DNA of 64,000 nt from the NCBI GenBank assembly GCA_005281725.1, contig SSBO01000012.1:18542242-18606241 (forward strand). The letters run 5' to 3'. The translations under genes and the position numbers were made by a program. The notes beneath the pieces were generated by a model that saw only the letters and a program-made list of their open reading frames with translations, had not been told where the DNA came from and made no database searches. This document shows positions 13,373 through 27,300 of this stretch, one piece after another. This stretch comes from Wuchereria bancrofti (lineage: Eukaryota; Nematoda; Chromadorea; Rhabditida; Onchocercidae). Each line of letters opens with the position of its first letter. Position 1 is the first letter of the stretch.

Positions 13373-15770
13373 GTGACATCTCATTAAAAATAGCATGGTA
13401 ACACATTTCTTTCCAGTCATTTTTATAATGAATTTACAGCATGATGCTGAAATGGTTCATTGCACATTGTTTTTGTTTATTGTTTGTAGAAGAATATAGG
13501 ACAAATACTACAAATGCATTCCTTCCATCTTTTACGGTTATAACTATCGCCTTCCTTCCTATCTTTGACCAACAATCATTCATTGTGATGACTTCTCTCA
13601 TATTGTGGAGGTTGATGTCATTTGTCATTCATGCACATCTGTACTGAGCATTTTGTATACATACAACTTATTTTCACTCCTATCACTTTATTCTGCTTCC
13701 ATCAGTTAATAAAATTCAATGAGAGTTCCATTCCTTAATAAGTTGTTCTTCTCAACATTGATGTGATACATTATCTCATAATCTAATTTCCTTTATCTAA
13801 TTTAGTGCAAAATGACTTCAGTTTTCCCTATCTATCACAATAATCCATTTCAATGAGGCTATGTGGCTAGGTCGACTTACTGAAACAATAGGCTCTTGTT
13901 GAGGAGAAAAGATAAGGTCATAGAGGACATCTTTTCAGTTCACACTGAGCATGTTTTGAATCTTTCCTTAATTATTACGGTTTTTATTGAATCTTTTGGT
14001 GGAATGTACTCAATTTATTCTGTCACTAGAACAAATGGTATTGAATACATTTTGCTCTCGGCATAAATCAATGAGACGAAACTTTTCGTGAAATTTTCGA
14101 AAAAACTTTGTAAAAATTTAAGTCTTCTTAAGATCTACAATCCTTTCTTCCGTAAATTATTAGTTAGTGTCATTGTGGACAGCGACGCTAAAAAAAGTAC
14201 TTATTTACCCTGCGTCAACGGATCTGCGTCATCGTGAATACCTTTGATAGATTGATTAGCGCGGTGACATTCATTGATCATTCATCTCTATGATGATTTG
14301 GCATATACATATATATCACACACATAACCAATACTGTCCGTACCTCATTTGCTATTATTCAACTTCCTCATCTACCACTAAAATTCTCATCTCTCAAGGC
14401 ACTAGCATGAAGCTAAATAATCTGGAACTTTGCTAATAAATAGAAATCTTTAAATGAATAAGAATAACCTACTCCTGATTTTCGATTCGTTTGACAGACT
14501 CTATTATGCTTCGTTCAAACGTTGCAAAATATTTCCTCTTTTTCGATTTCAGGTATTTTCTGCATTTTCCTGCGCTTCACTTCCAACTCAGACGCGTAAA
14601 GTATTATTGTTTGATCGTTCTCATATCTGTGGGAAAAAGGTCGAAAATATTTCGAAAAGATCGAAAATTGTAACCATATGTGTGTAAATAGTCTCACGAA
14701 GTTATTTACTAAAAGAATAATTTTTTTGCTCCTATTATTTTACTTCTAGTATGAATAATAATTCGTCGATGGAATAAAAAGTTTGAATTACCATTCACTT
14801 ATTTGATAAATTTGTGCTCCCACTTATTTGCTAATAATGAAATACTTTTGAATTGTGAAAGTTTTTACTTTTGGGCTTTTCTGAAAAGCGATGTACTCAA
14901 AGAGAGAATGTGATTCATTTTCCTACAATTTATGGAGTAGTTAGTTGAAACACTATAAATCGATCACTAAGGTTGAAATTTCATAAAAATGAAGTCGACC
15001 AAAGCTGAATGATAAAAATAGCAGAAAATATTGAACAGATAAATTTTCTTAAATGTATCTGTATTACTGTGAACGATATTTGTCATTAGTAAGTCAAACC
15101 AAATCGAACTAAGATATAATGGAAATGAGTGGTGGAATTCCCAAGGATATGCCTATTTCGGCCTTTAATAATTTATTCTCTGTTATAATATAAATGAAAA
15201 TTGTTTATGGTGACGAAAAGTACCATACATACCAATACTATAGAACTACTGCGATATAGCTTGGATAAGTAAGGTAACTGTTTCAATCAAAGTATTGTTG
15301 TCCTGTTCTTAATTTCTTAGTATTGCGTTATCACCGCTCATTTCTTTCTGATAACTGCTAGAAAGTGAAATGAAGATTTGCAGGGATATTTACCGAAAAG
15401 GATTTTGTGAGGCATGGATGAAGCGTTAGCAACAGAACATCTCTCCTATGGAAAAGGTTCAGAGAAATATGAGACATTGTAAAATAAGTGCTTCAGTAAA
15501 ATAATGCTTAATTTATTCAACAAGAAGTTAAAATTTCAATTTTCGACATTTTATTATATGGTATTTAGTCAATTTAGTACAAACGCTTTTCGGCTTGTTC
15601 TAAACCTGATCTTGATGTAAACAAAATCATTCCTGTAATCCTGATAGCAGTCTTTTCCCTTTTTGACATTTTGTTTAAACTCTAACCCGTGCTTAAAAAC
15701 TTGTGGTAATTATTTATTTAAAATATGCTCGTAAACTTTTTAAACTTCTTTAAAAATTGATAAGTAGTAG
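13373..15770. other. Intergenic DNA upstream of the Asn/Asp-rich gene
   Basis: No exon could be supported. A 24-codon frame starting at ATG 15119 (MEMSGGIPKDMPISAF...) followed by a possible donor is a weak candidate for a 5' exon of the next gene, but its phase does not join cleanly to the first supported exon at 15771. Confidence 0.4.
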
Positions 15771-18189
15771 TTCCAGATGAATTGCAAACTACAAATGATG
15801 TAATTCAGGAGGATAATTTAGAAACCATATCCAGTGCTACAGTTGATGCAACCAGTCCATTTAATAAACATGTAAGCTTTCTATTTACCCGTTATTATTT
15901 TGAAAAGTTCGAGTTATTAATCTATTAAAAAATTTGAAAAACTTTTTCTTATTGAAGTTTTCATCTAAATTTTTTTACTGAAACATTAAGTTTGAGAACT
16001 TTGAGCACCCATTTTTTTTTCCTGCCTTTCAAAAGGTTTTCAGGATTATTCGGTACTCGGTGATGTTTATCCGATGAAACCAAAAAAGAGGATTTCTCTA
16101 GGTGAACATAATGAAAATACGACCAAAGAACTTACAGAAAATACCATTCTGGGGTCAGAAAATTGGGAACAAAAGCATTACGACCAGAATAACCTTTGCG
16201 GAAAAGAGAGCTCCCGGGAAATACCGCTTCTTTCTGACCATCGAATAGAACGATCGGATAAAACGCACAATGTCCGAGAAGAATTACAGGATGACATTAC
16301 TCCAGGAATCCATAAATCACAACTAGACACTGATAAGCGAAGATGCAACTTCATGCCCTATGACTACGATGATTTTAATGGCAGCTTTGCTAACAATAGC
16401 GTTATCAATAGCATTGATAATGACAACAAAGATGATGTAAAATACAGTGATAATAATAGTGACAACGCTATTAACAATATTTTGGCCAAAAGAAGGAATG
16501 ATAGTCTATGGGCCGTCTTATCGCCAGATAACATGATATCAAATGGCGCTCAGTATAGCTCATTGGCAAAACAAACCAGTGATTTCAAATTGATCAGTCA
16601 CAATAAGGATGCATTTACAACTTGGACAAATGACTCTTCAGATAATGCTGATGACAGTTTGAAGGTAAGCTTTACTGATGAAAGTGCTGCACTGTGCTTC
16701 TTCTTAGAAGCCGCCACATCTGTTATTCTAAAGCATCTAAAGATTTTGGAGAAGCGAATATTTCTTCATGTGTACAGCACGCGCCACTACATTTGACAAT
16801 AAAAGCGATGGGACAGCTGCACAATTGATGTGCCGCGAGAGCTAATGAGGTGGTGACAAGGTGACCATATCTGAGAGTAGCAAAGCATTTCCCTTTTCTG
16901 GCCATATATTCATCATCATTTCTCTAGAAAGGACTTACCTTATTATTCGTGCCTCATTTAGTGCAGATTTCAGTATATTTTTTATTTGGTATAATAAATA
17001 TTTGGATGTTTCAGGATAACTCGACAAAAGAGCAATCATCAGAAGATTCAACAAGAAAAACGGATGATGTCGGGAAAATCTCGGATAGGCTAGAAGCATT
17101 CAATAGGAATAATGAGGTAGTTTTCAATTCTTTTAAAAACCATCTTTCTGAAACTTAAAAGTTTGGGTTGTATTTGAATCATATCGCACCTTTAGTTGAA
17201 AAAAAAATAAACAATAGATGAAAATAGGTAATTGCTGACTATTTCTCTTTATAGGTGTCTAGTATCCCTATAAAAACTTCAAGGCCAAAAATTGAGGAGA
17301 CCGAAATGCCAACAAAAGGTTTGTCGTGTACCATTCTCTTCCAAAAAAAAAAAAAATTCAGAACATTATGAGGTTCAATTAAAGTTATTATAATTGATAC
17401 TTCTTCGGAAGAAAACCAGTCCAGTGTTTTATCTTCAAAAGGCTGAAGTAATTTGACATTTACATAAACAAATTTTCAAAAATTTGTAGCTAAAAACCTT
17501 TGGAATAATTAACGAAAGATGAAATAAGGAAATTGAGGAAAACGGAGAGCAAAGAGCACGGAACTACTAGTTTCAAAATATTGGATTGGCCTTGATTTTA
17601 CTCCAAAAAGTAGTTTGCTGTACAATGTGAAAAATGAGCCAAATATAAATTATATTGCAGTCAGTATGAATAAGCAAAGCGATTCATGAAAACATCAAAG
17701 TTGATCGTATTTTTCAGGAGTTGTATCCAACTTGAAATCCTTGTTTGAAAGCAACGCTGTTCACAACAGTAATGACACCTGCAAAAGTGCCAGCTACAAA
17801 CTTGGCTAGTTTATAGTTTTTTAAAATTTCAATTGGTTTTACTATTATTAAATGCATATTTTAAGACTTCGGTGGGCCGAAAGACCGGTTAAATCAGTTA
17901 AGCACGGAACTCAAAATGAAAATGGTAAACAAAACCCGACATACTTTTTTCGGAGGGTTTCCATTAGCATCCAAGAAGTGCTTCAACCTGTTAGAGATAA
18001 GACAATAAACGAGGGATAGAATTTAAACTCACTTTGTTGTGTAATTGGGTTCTGTTAATACATTTATCTGCATGAAATCATAATGATATTATTTCCTTTA
18101 TGTCCACTCGATTACCTTTTTAAAATTATTTTTCAATAAAATACACTGAATTGCAGGATATGGAGTTGGTCGATCATCGGGTACTTTAA
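15771..18189 (+). CDS. Uncharacterised multi-exon gene, Asn/Asp/Ser-rich protein (5' end not found)
   Basis: Exons read from splice signals and frame: 15771-15871, 16044-16664, 17015-17116, 17255-17318, 17718-17768, 17866-17924, 18157-18189 (TAA). Phases join throughout, giving about 343 codons, but no start codon is seen, so the model is partial at its 5' end. The 207-codon second exon is hydrophilic, basic at its start (PMKPKKRISLGE) and then rich in Asn, Asp and Ser, as in disordered linkers. Later exons look more ordered: KISDRLEAFNRNNE, then GVVSNLKSLFESNAV, then FGGPKDRLNQLSTELK, compatible with a short helical or coiled segment. No signal peptide, membrane span or known domain is visible. 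I do not recognise the family. The last two small exons are the least certain; an alternative stop lies just after 17768 if that donor is not used. Confidence 0.6.
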
Positions 18190-19502
18190 ATAAAGGCGTG
18201 TTTCACTAATACGTCGCAAATGTCATCTGTCCTTGAAACCATTCTTTATGATATTTTCTTGATTACTTTGCAATATATGTTTAAGTATATACAATCTAAC
18301 ATTTAAGTGGATACCAACCGCATATATTACTTAATTATGTATGCATTGAAAATGACAAAGTTTCGCTCTATGTTAATCACTTTTTATCATAGTAAAATAA
18401 CCAGTTATTCATTTTTATCTCTAAAATAACTTTGTAACCAATAAATTTGGCGTTTTCCATATATACACACACACACACTGACAACAAGACGAAGTGTTAT
18501 TAGTTTTTGAGAGAAAGGCTGAACAGCAGGAACTCGATGATGACAGATTTCTTGTTAACTGTGCCATTCATTAGCCGATATCGCAAGATATACTCGAATT
18601 AAACAGAAAAGTAGAGAAACATCGAAATGTTTTTCTTTTGCTGCTCACAATGAATAGCGAAAGGTCGCCCTAAATATTCGATTCGGATTATTTAGAAATT
18701 AAAAATTGTGTAAATGAGTTAAGGTTAATAACATACGAAATCCTTCTTATGAAAGATCTTTAAATCCTTATAACTACGTAACTAGCATGCAATCCTTATA
18801 ACTACGAAATGTTACAAGAACTAAGATTTGAAACCCAATTTTTACTAAAAGAACAATAAAAAATAAAATAGAAATAATCAATAACTAACAATAAATGATA
18901 AATGTGTCACGAATATAAGGAATCACTGACCTTATCAATGAATGCAGCAAAATAATACAAGCCGACTGTTTGTGCGGCACAATTATCTTAAAATTAGTTT
19001 CCGAGTAGAAGCATCAACGTGAAAGATTTTGGAAAGTAAAAATAAGAAACTGAATTTAAAATTTCAGAATGCGAACTGACAAGAATCCTGAGCATATAAC
19101 TTCGATATAACTGCAATTGAAATGGTCGAATTAAGCGATATCACAAAATCAAGGAAAAATTGAACTAAAACGAGTAGAATCAAAAGATTATAAATACTAA
19201 GATTTCATACCAAAGTCCAAAGCTCGTGAAAAAGTGACAATTCAGCCGAGGCAAAAGCACTTAGTATGGTAGCAAGACATCCGGAAAAACATTCAAGAGT
19301 ATAACAGGCTGAACGGAATAATATTGAAACAATTTGCAAAAAAATTGGAACAATAATTGCTTGAGTGTTTCAGGAATATCCAGAATATTCTAAAAGCCGA
19401 ACGATTCGGTTTATCTTAGTGGTATATACAAAAAAGTTCAGATACATCATTGCGTTCCAGAAGATTTGTTTTCGTATCCATCACAAGATTTGAAGTATGT
19501 AG
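18190..19502. other. Intergenic A+T-rich DNA
   Basis: No gene is supported here. An AATAAA overlaps the end of the preceding reading frame (18189-18194), and a short AC run lies near 18465. The sequence then runs into the AGAT microsatellite that borders the duplicated GATA-factor region. Confidence 0.5.
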
Positions 19503-19537
19503 ATAAATAGACAGATAGATAGATAGATAGATAGATA
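19503..19537. repeat. Short AGAT microsatellite
   Basis: About eight imperfect AGAT units. The sequence just after it matches the sequence just after the much longer AGAT array at 22821-23013, so the two arrays are counterparts in the D1 and D2 copies. Confidence 0.9.
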
Positions 19538-22500
19538 TGTATGTATCGGCATATGTAATAAATGATGTCTTATCAATATTCAAAAATGAACTGGAAAAAA
19601 TGTGGAGTAGGACTAAAATGTTGTTCAAAATGAAATTTTGAGTTCATCAGAATCTTAGACGATAGAGAAATAGATGTAACAGGAGTTTTTCGCAAAGTCT
19701 TGAGCAGTTTCAGGCTCTCAGCTGTCAAGAGTGATAATTGTATGATTTATATTTTTCTATAAATGTCTTACAGTTTTCAAGATATAATTTTATTAATCCT
19801 AAAGTAAATCAAAATTTAACAAGAATTTGAGAAATCAAACTGTACAGTAAAGTTTAAGATACAATGAAAACGTATGTTAGCCAGTATGTCAATATGTCAT
19901 CAAACAAAAAAGCAATAAATATTGATTTGGCTGACAGTTTCGTATCCTGGTGTAAGGGTGGCAAGTTTTGAACTTCAAATTAAACCTTTCATTTCTCCAG
20001 AAGTGCCTAGAATTGGACATTTGAATTGAACCAATTCAACTGGTTAGAATTGAGATTTCGAATTTAATCGGGGTGATTAAAAATTAGGTCAAGGAATTTT
20101 TCTTGCAACTATATTTTCTACCAGAAAAATAACAGCTTTTTGATTTTCATTAATGATATATGTTATGAATATGAGTATGATACTGCACTTCAAAGCTGGA
20201 AGCAAAAATATTCAGCTAGTAGGCACAAAATTTATGATTCCAATATAACTGAAGAAAAACAACTAAATATTTATAATTTCACTGAAATTACGAAAGCAAA
20301 TAAATCAGAAAAAAACAGTTACTAAATAAGGCAGATTGATAAGCATAGCAAAACAAAAAATAGTAATGTTGAATTCAGTGATTTGATAAAATTACTGATT
20401 ATCGACCCACATCTAAACGGATTAAACAAGCAATCATGTATGAGTGTTGTGTGCTCAATTAAGGAAATCAAATATCATTTTATAATAAATAATTATTAAC
20501 AAAATGGCAACTGGACCAAACTTTTCATTGATGTCATTAGATCTTTGAAAATCCCGCATAATCAATACTTGCAATTTGCATTAGCACTTCATTGCTTAAC
20601 TAGGTAAAGGAATGAGTATCAAAATTCGAACAGAGATAACAGTTAAAAGAATTACAAGTGAAATTTATTAAAGTCACGAAGAGATAAATTCATAAAATTT
20701 CCGTTTTTTAATATTCATTTTTCCTTAATATTTCACTTAAAATTTTGCTTTTTTTGCGAAAAGTGCGGATGCCTATTTGTTATTAATTCAAAATATGCAA
20801 AACATACGTCTTTCAACCCCAAATTACCTAGCTATATTACTTTACCACTAATTGTCTTGCAGATTTCAGAACATCTAGGTAATCAGTTAATTGAATTTCT
20901 CATCTAAAACGTTTGATTCCACGCATTCCTCCTTGAGTGTTTGCAATGAATGCACCGCGGCTGTTGTTTCTTCTTCCTCACTTCTCCGAATTACCTTAAT
21001 GTTAAGCTTTCATTATTTACAGAATTTCACTATTTAATCTGCATTTTTCATTAAATTAATCTGTCAATATGATGACGAAAACGAAGTTCCTGAATCAAAA
21101 CGGATATTAAAGTATGAAATTGTAAGTAAAGAACCTCAGTTGGTATACCAATAGTTGTAATTATTTCTGTCTCTGATGTTGTGTCGTAATGATTGGTTGA
21201 GAATAATGCTTGCGACAAAACATTATTAGCATTCAAGCCTGTAGATCAAATTACAGTATAATTGGAATACTCCTTCCAAAAAATGGAAATAAAGACGAGA
21301 GAGACAATGAATGAGCTTTGATACTCGCTGTTAAATGATATTGAAAAAATACCTGGAAGAGAAATGTCCTGAGATGTATCATATTGAGTTCCGGTATTCC
21401 ATGAAAACAGTTGATCATCATTCACTGAACCGACCGATGAAATAACATTGTAAGGATGGACCAAATCGTTAACTGTTTCAACGGCCGAACCGATTGCTGA
21501 AATTTTTGGTATCAGAACCTTCTATTCAGTAGAGAAACAATTAGTTCCGAAAAATTGATATTTTTCACATCCGAAGATCTGATATTTCGTAAGCGGAACC
21601 TACCGCATTGAGAACTTCCATAGGTACGGCTAGTTCTGTTATGATGATTGCCTAACTTTTTAGATGCTGAAGGTTGTCGCAAAATTCCATTGCCTTCCGA
21701 CTTTTGCTTCCGCTTCCTCGTTTGCAGAGTTCCTTCTTTTTTCATTGATATTGGACGTTGTACTTGATGAAGTTTGTAATATAATCCGCAAGCACTAAGC
21801 AAGAAAGTAGTTAAGTGATTAGAAGATGAGAAAGCTTCTGATCATTCGTTAGGGTAAATTGCCTTCAAATTCCAGTACTGCGATTTTATTCCTGAGACTT
21901 TATATGTATATAAAATTTGATTAAAGACGCACTTGCATACCGGATGTCCATCAGCATCCCTTCTCCATAAGGTTGTGTTGGTACCCCGGCAGTTTGCACA
22001 AATCAAGCCTTGTCTTCGCTGGGAATTATTGTGAGGCTGGAATTTTATCAATGAAAAATGGAAAATTTACAGAAATATTTTAGAAATTTTCCCGAAATAA
22101 TTTAAGTTGGAAAAAAGTTTGTGCTTCTATCGCTTTTAAAAAATGAATGAATATCTTAATGCATTGATAATCAAAAAAATAACTCTGTAAATCAGGGAAA
22201 ACTAGAAAATAAAAAAATTTGTTTTGCTTCCCTACTTTCTAACTTTGCAAATTGATGTTCGCAGTTGGCAAAAGTTTCAAAACTAATCTATTATTACTTG
22301 ATTTTTTCTCTGTTGTTGTCGACTTCGGGCGCCAGAAGAATTACTTCGAGTGGGTTGCTGTTGTCCATTAACTAATGCTTGTTCGCTGTTGTCAGCAATT
22401 CCGCAAGAGGTGTTCAAAAATGGCGAATACGAAACAATGTGCTACAAGGCAGAATTTCAGTGGTCTTAATTGAAGGAAAATTTTCTACCATTTCTTCTCT

Positions 22501-22819
22501 TGGACATTTTTTCAAACTTTTCCTTAGTTTGTTTAAACTCATCCTAAAAACTCTTTGTCTTACCACTTTTAATCATCATCCACGATGAATCATTTCCATT
22601 TAACTATTGTAAATTAATTCTGATAACAACACAATGGTTTTCATTTCTTTGTAATTTTGACAGAATTATTAATTCACAAGCAACATTTTAGAAATTTACT
22701 TCAACTCATTTGCCATAATCTTCAGCGTATTCTAACTTGAACTTGAATTATTTGAAACTTGCTTTAATTGCTTGATTCCATTGTATCAGTATTTGGAAAA
22801 ATTTTTGTGAATTTATAGA
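19538..22819. repeat. Duplicated block D1 (3' half of the GATA-factor gene)
   Basis: It matches D2 (about 23014-26309) in the same orientation with several percent divergence and small indels. It ends in the middle of an intron, immediately before the single unknown base at 22820. Intergenic DNA, exons and introns are all copied, so this is not a retrocopy. Confidence 0.9.
20887..22036 (-). CDS. Second copy of the GATA-factor 3' exons, including the canonical zinc finger
   Basis: Five exons correspond one-to-one to the last five exons of the gene at 24366-28363: 21933-22036, 21604-21794, 21353-21496, 21135-21238, 20887-20994. All splice sites, phases and the stop are intact. The first two encode a complete C-terminal GATA finger (CANC ... 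LWRR ... [10 protein letters not shown]) and basic tail. Differences from D2 include Arg instead of Gln directly after the second finger cysteine, and a 12-base in-frame deletion in the third exon (144 against 156 bases). There is no upstream half: this copy stops in an intron at an unknown base. It is either an allele placed in series or an alternative 3' end. Confidence 0.8.
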
Positions 22820-22866
22820 NTAGATAGATAGATAGATTAGATAGATAGATTAGGTAGATAGATAGG

Positions 22867-22899
<33 letters not shown>

Positions 22900-22928
22900 T
22901 AGATAGATAGATTAGGTAGATAGATAGG

Positions 22929-22999
<71 letters not shown>

Positions 23000-23013
23000 G
23001 TAGATAGATAGAT
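22820..23013. repeat. Unknown base followed by a long AGAT/TAGG microsatellite
   Basis: A single n at 22820 is followed by about 190 bases of AGAT units with occasional GGTAG variants. The n joins the broken intron of D1 to the microsatellite that begins D2. On the minus strand the array gives a meaningless Tyr-Leu-Ser-Ile repeat frame, which was not annotated. Confidence 0.95.
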
Positions 23014-24365
23014 AATGTACCGGCATATGTAACAAATGATGTCTTATCGATATTCAGAAATGAACTAGAAAAAAGTATGGAGAGGGACTAAAACGTTGTT
23101 CAAAATGAAATTTTGAGTTCATCAAAATCTTAGATGACAGAGAAATAGATGTAACAGGAGTGAATAGTTCAGGCTCTCAGCTGTCAAGAGTGATAATTGT
23201 GTGATTTATATTTTTCTATGAATGTCTTACAGTTTTCAAGATATAATTTTATTAATCCTAAAGTAAATCAAAATTTAACAGGAATTTGAGAAATCAGACT
23301 GTACAGTAAAATTTAAGATACAATGAAAACATGTGTTAGCGAATATGTTATTAAACAAAAAAGCAAGAAATATTGATTTGGCTGACGGTTTCGTATCCTA
23401 ATGTAAGGTTGGCAAGTTTTGAACTTCAAATTAAATCTTTCATTTTCCCAAAAGTGCCTAGAACTGAACATTTCAATTGAACCAATTCAACTGGTTAGAA
23501 TTGAGATTTCGGATTTAATCAGAGTGATCAAAAATTTTAGTCAAAGAATTTTTCTTGCAACAATATTTTCCACTAGAATATCTAATAACAGCTTTTTGAT
23601 TTTCGTTAATGATATATGTTATGAATATGAGTATGATACTGCAAATCCCACTTCAAAGTTGGAAGCAAAAATATTTAGCGAGTAGGCACAAAATTCATGA
23701 TTCCAGTATAGCTGAGGAAAAGCAACTAAATATTTATAATGTCACTGAAATTACGAAAACAAATAAATCAGAAAAAAACAATCAAAAACAATTACTTGAT
23801 AAGCACAACAAAAAATCAAAAACAATTACTTGATAAGCACAACAAAAAAAAAAATAGTAATGTTGAATTCAATGATTTGAGTAAATTACTGATTATTGAC
23901 CAAATTTAAATGAATTAGACAAGCAATCATGCATGAGTGTTGCGTGCTCAATTAAGGAAATCAAATATCATTTTATAATAAATAGTCATTAACAAATTGG
24001 CAACTGTGCCAAACTTTTCTTTGATGTCATTTGATCTTTGAAAATCCCATATAATCAATACTTGCAATCAATCGCTTAGCTAGGTAAAGGAATGAGTACC
24101 AAAATTCGAACAGAAATAATAGCTGAAAGAATTAAGTGAAATTCACCAAATTCACGAAGGAATAAATTCATAAAATTTTCGTTTTTTAATATTCTTTTTT
24201 CCTTAATATTTCACTTAAAATTTTGCTTTTTTAACGAAAAGTGCGGACGCCTATTTGTTATTAATTCAGAATGTGCAAAACATACGTCTTTCAATTCCAA
24301 ATTACCTAGCTATATTACTTTACCACTAATTGTTCTTGCAGATTTCAGAACATCTAGGTAATCAG

Positions 24366-27300
24366 TTAATTGAATTTCTCATCTAAAACGTTTGATTCCA
24401 CACATTCCTCCTTGAGTGCTTGCAATGAATGCACCGCGGCTGTTGTTTCTTCTTCCTCACTTCTCCGAATTACCTTAATGTTAAGCTTTCATTACTTACA
24501 GAATTTCACTATTTAATCTGCATTTTTCATTAAATTAATTTGTTAATATGATGACGAAAACGAAGTTTCTGAATGAAAAAAAATTAAAGTATGAAATTAT
24601 AAGTAAAGAACCTCAGTTCGTATACCAATAGTTGTAATTATTTCTGTCTCTGATGTTGTGTCGTAATGATTGGTTGAGAATAATGCTTGCGGCAAAACAT
24701 TATTAGCATTCAAGCCTGTAGATCAAATTACAGTATAATTCGAATACTCCTTCCAAAAAATGGAAATAAAGACGAGAGAGACAATAAATGACCTTTGATA
24801 CCGCTGTTAAATGATATTGAAAAAATACCTGGAAGAGAAATGTCCTGAGATGTATCATATTGAGTTCCGGTTGAAGAGAAATCATTCCATGCAAACAGTT
24901 GATCATCATTCACTGAACCGTCCGATGAAATAACATTGTAAGGATGGACCAGATCATTAACTGTTTCAACAGCCGAACTGATTGCTGAAATTTTATTGGT
25001 ATCAGAACCTTCTATTCAGTAGAGAAACAATTGCTCTCGAAAAATTGATATTTTTCACATCCGAAGATTTGATATTTCGTAAGCGGAACCTACCGTATTG
25101 AGAACTTCCGTAGGTACGGCTAGTTCTGTTATGTTGATTGTCTAACTTTTTCGATGCTGAAGGTTGTCGCAAAATTCCATTGCCTTCCGACTTTTGCTTT
25201 CGCTTCCGCGTTTGCAGAGTTCCTTCTTTTTTCATTGATATTGGACGTTGTACTTGATGAAGTTTGTAATATAATCCGCAAGCACTAAGCAAGAAAGGAA
25301 TTAAGTGATTAGAAGATGAGAAAGCTTCTGATCATTCCTTAGGGTAAATTGCCTTCAAATACCAGTACTGCGATTTTATTCCTGAGACTTTATATGTATA
25401 TAAAATTTGATTAAAGACGCACTTGCATACCGGATGTCCATCAGCATCCCTTCTCCATAAGGTTGTGTTGGTACCCTGGCAGTTTGCACAAATCAAGCCT
25501 TGTCTTCGCTGGGAATTATTCTGAGGCTAAAATTTTATCAATGAAAAATGGAAAATTTACAAAAATATTTCAGAAATTTTTCCAAAATAATTTAAGTTGG
25601 AAAAAAGTTTGTGCTTCTATCGTCTTTAAAAAATGAATGAATATCTTAATGAATTGATCATCAAAAAAATAACTCTGTAAATCAGGGAAAACTAGAAAAT
25701 AAAAAAATTTGTTTTGCTTCCCTACTTTCTAACTTTGCAAATTGATGTTCGCAGTTGGCAAAAGTTTCAAAACTAATCTATTATTACTTGATTTTTTCTC
25801 TGTTGTTGTCGACTTCGGGCGCCAGAAGAATTACTTCGAGTGGGTTGCTGTTGTCCATTAACTAATGCTTGTTCGCTGTTGTCAGCAATTCCGCGAGAGG
25901 TGTTCAAAAATGGCGAATACGAAACAATGTGCTACAAGGCAGAATTTCAGTGGTCTAAATTGAAGGAAAATTTTTTACCATTTCTTCTCTTGGACATTTT
26001 TTTCAAACTTTTCCTCAGTTTGTTTAAACTCATCCTAAAAACTCTTTGTCTTACCACTTCTAATCATCATCCACAATGAATCATTTCTACTTAACTATTA
26101 TAAATTAATTCTGGTAACAACACAATCATTCCTTTGTAATTTGGACAGAATTATTAATTCACAGGCATCATTTTAGAAATTTACTTCAACTCATTTGCCA
26201 TAATCTTCAGTGTATTCTAAATTGAACTTGAATTATTTGAAACTTTGATTGCTTTGATTGCTTGATTCAATTGGGTCAGTGTTTGGAAAATTTTTTGTGA
26301 ATTTATAGACTGCGATTCGTTTCCCTATTAAAATAATGCTTGATGACAGACCTGTGACATTTCTGATCGATTAGTGCTGTAATGTATCATGAGATCGGAT
26401 GCGCATTTGGCGCAGATTACTGAAGTACCACTGCATGCAATATCAGAAGTATAAATGCCACATTGTTGACATTGTGCTGATTGTATCGCAGAGTGTGCAA
26501 TAGTTCCGTTTAACTAGAATTATTTGATTCTTTTTTACTGTCTATATGAATAAAATTTTTTTGAATGATATTTGTGCAGACTGAGAATGATAGCTAGATT
26601 TTTTAACTGATAAAACTGATAGCTCAAATTTTTTTTCAAAATCGCTGGAAACATGCTTTTTAAACAGAATATCATTTCATCCTTGTTTTTTTGCAAAGTC
26701 AAATATTCTCTTGAAACAGTTGAAGACATATTGTTTCTTCTAAGAGATTTCAAACTTAGAGAAATTGAACATATACCGTTTGAGAAGGAAAAACATAAAG
26801 ATTTCCATCCACACCAGTTCGCTGCGGTAATTGATAGGAAGAAAGCGAATCATAATTAGTATTCACTCGAAAAGGATCATAACTGCTAGAATTAATCAGA
26901 ACTCCAAAATTATTAAAAAGTTGCAAAGATTTAAGAGGTTTCATTTTAAGCACCACAACAACAAGTTTCACACAAAGAGCGAAACGTAGCTTACAGTGAT
27001 TAATGTTATATTATGAATCGCTTTTGGTAACGCTTTTAGATCTAACCTTAAATTTTGTTCACACCAAGAAATCACAATTAATTTGATCAATTTCTTGAAA
27101 TCTTTCCAGGTAAGTTAAAGTAAACAATGAAAGCCTGAATTACAGAACTTGGATAAGTGTGTTGTAGCAGTGGCGGCAGTATTATATGTTTGTATAGCGG
27201 TTGACGGCATCAACTCGGTACTCAGTGATTGCTGCATTAGATAGGCCTGTGACGGCATTCCGGCATAGTAATATTGCGGTGTGGCAAGAGCTGCCGCTGC

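Noticed and set aside
22821..23013. Regular array considered as a CRISPR-like repeat
   Set aside because: The unit is four bases with no spacers, and the genome is eukaryotic.
22850..23035. Tyr-Leu-Ser-Ile repeat protein on the minus strand
   Set aside because: It is only a translation of the AGAT microsatellite.
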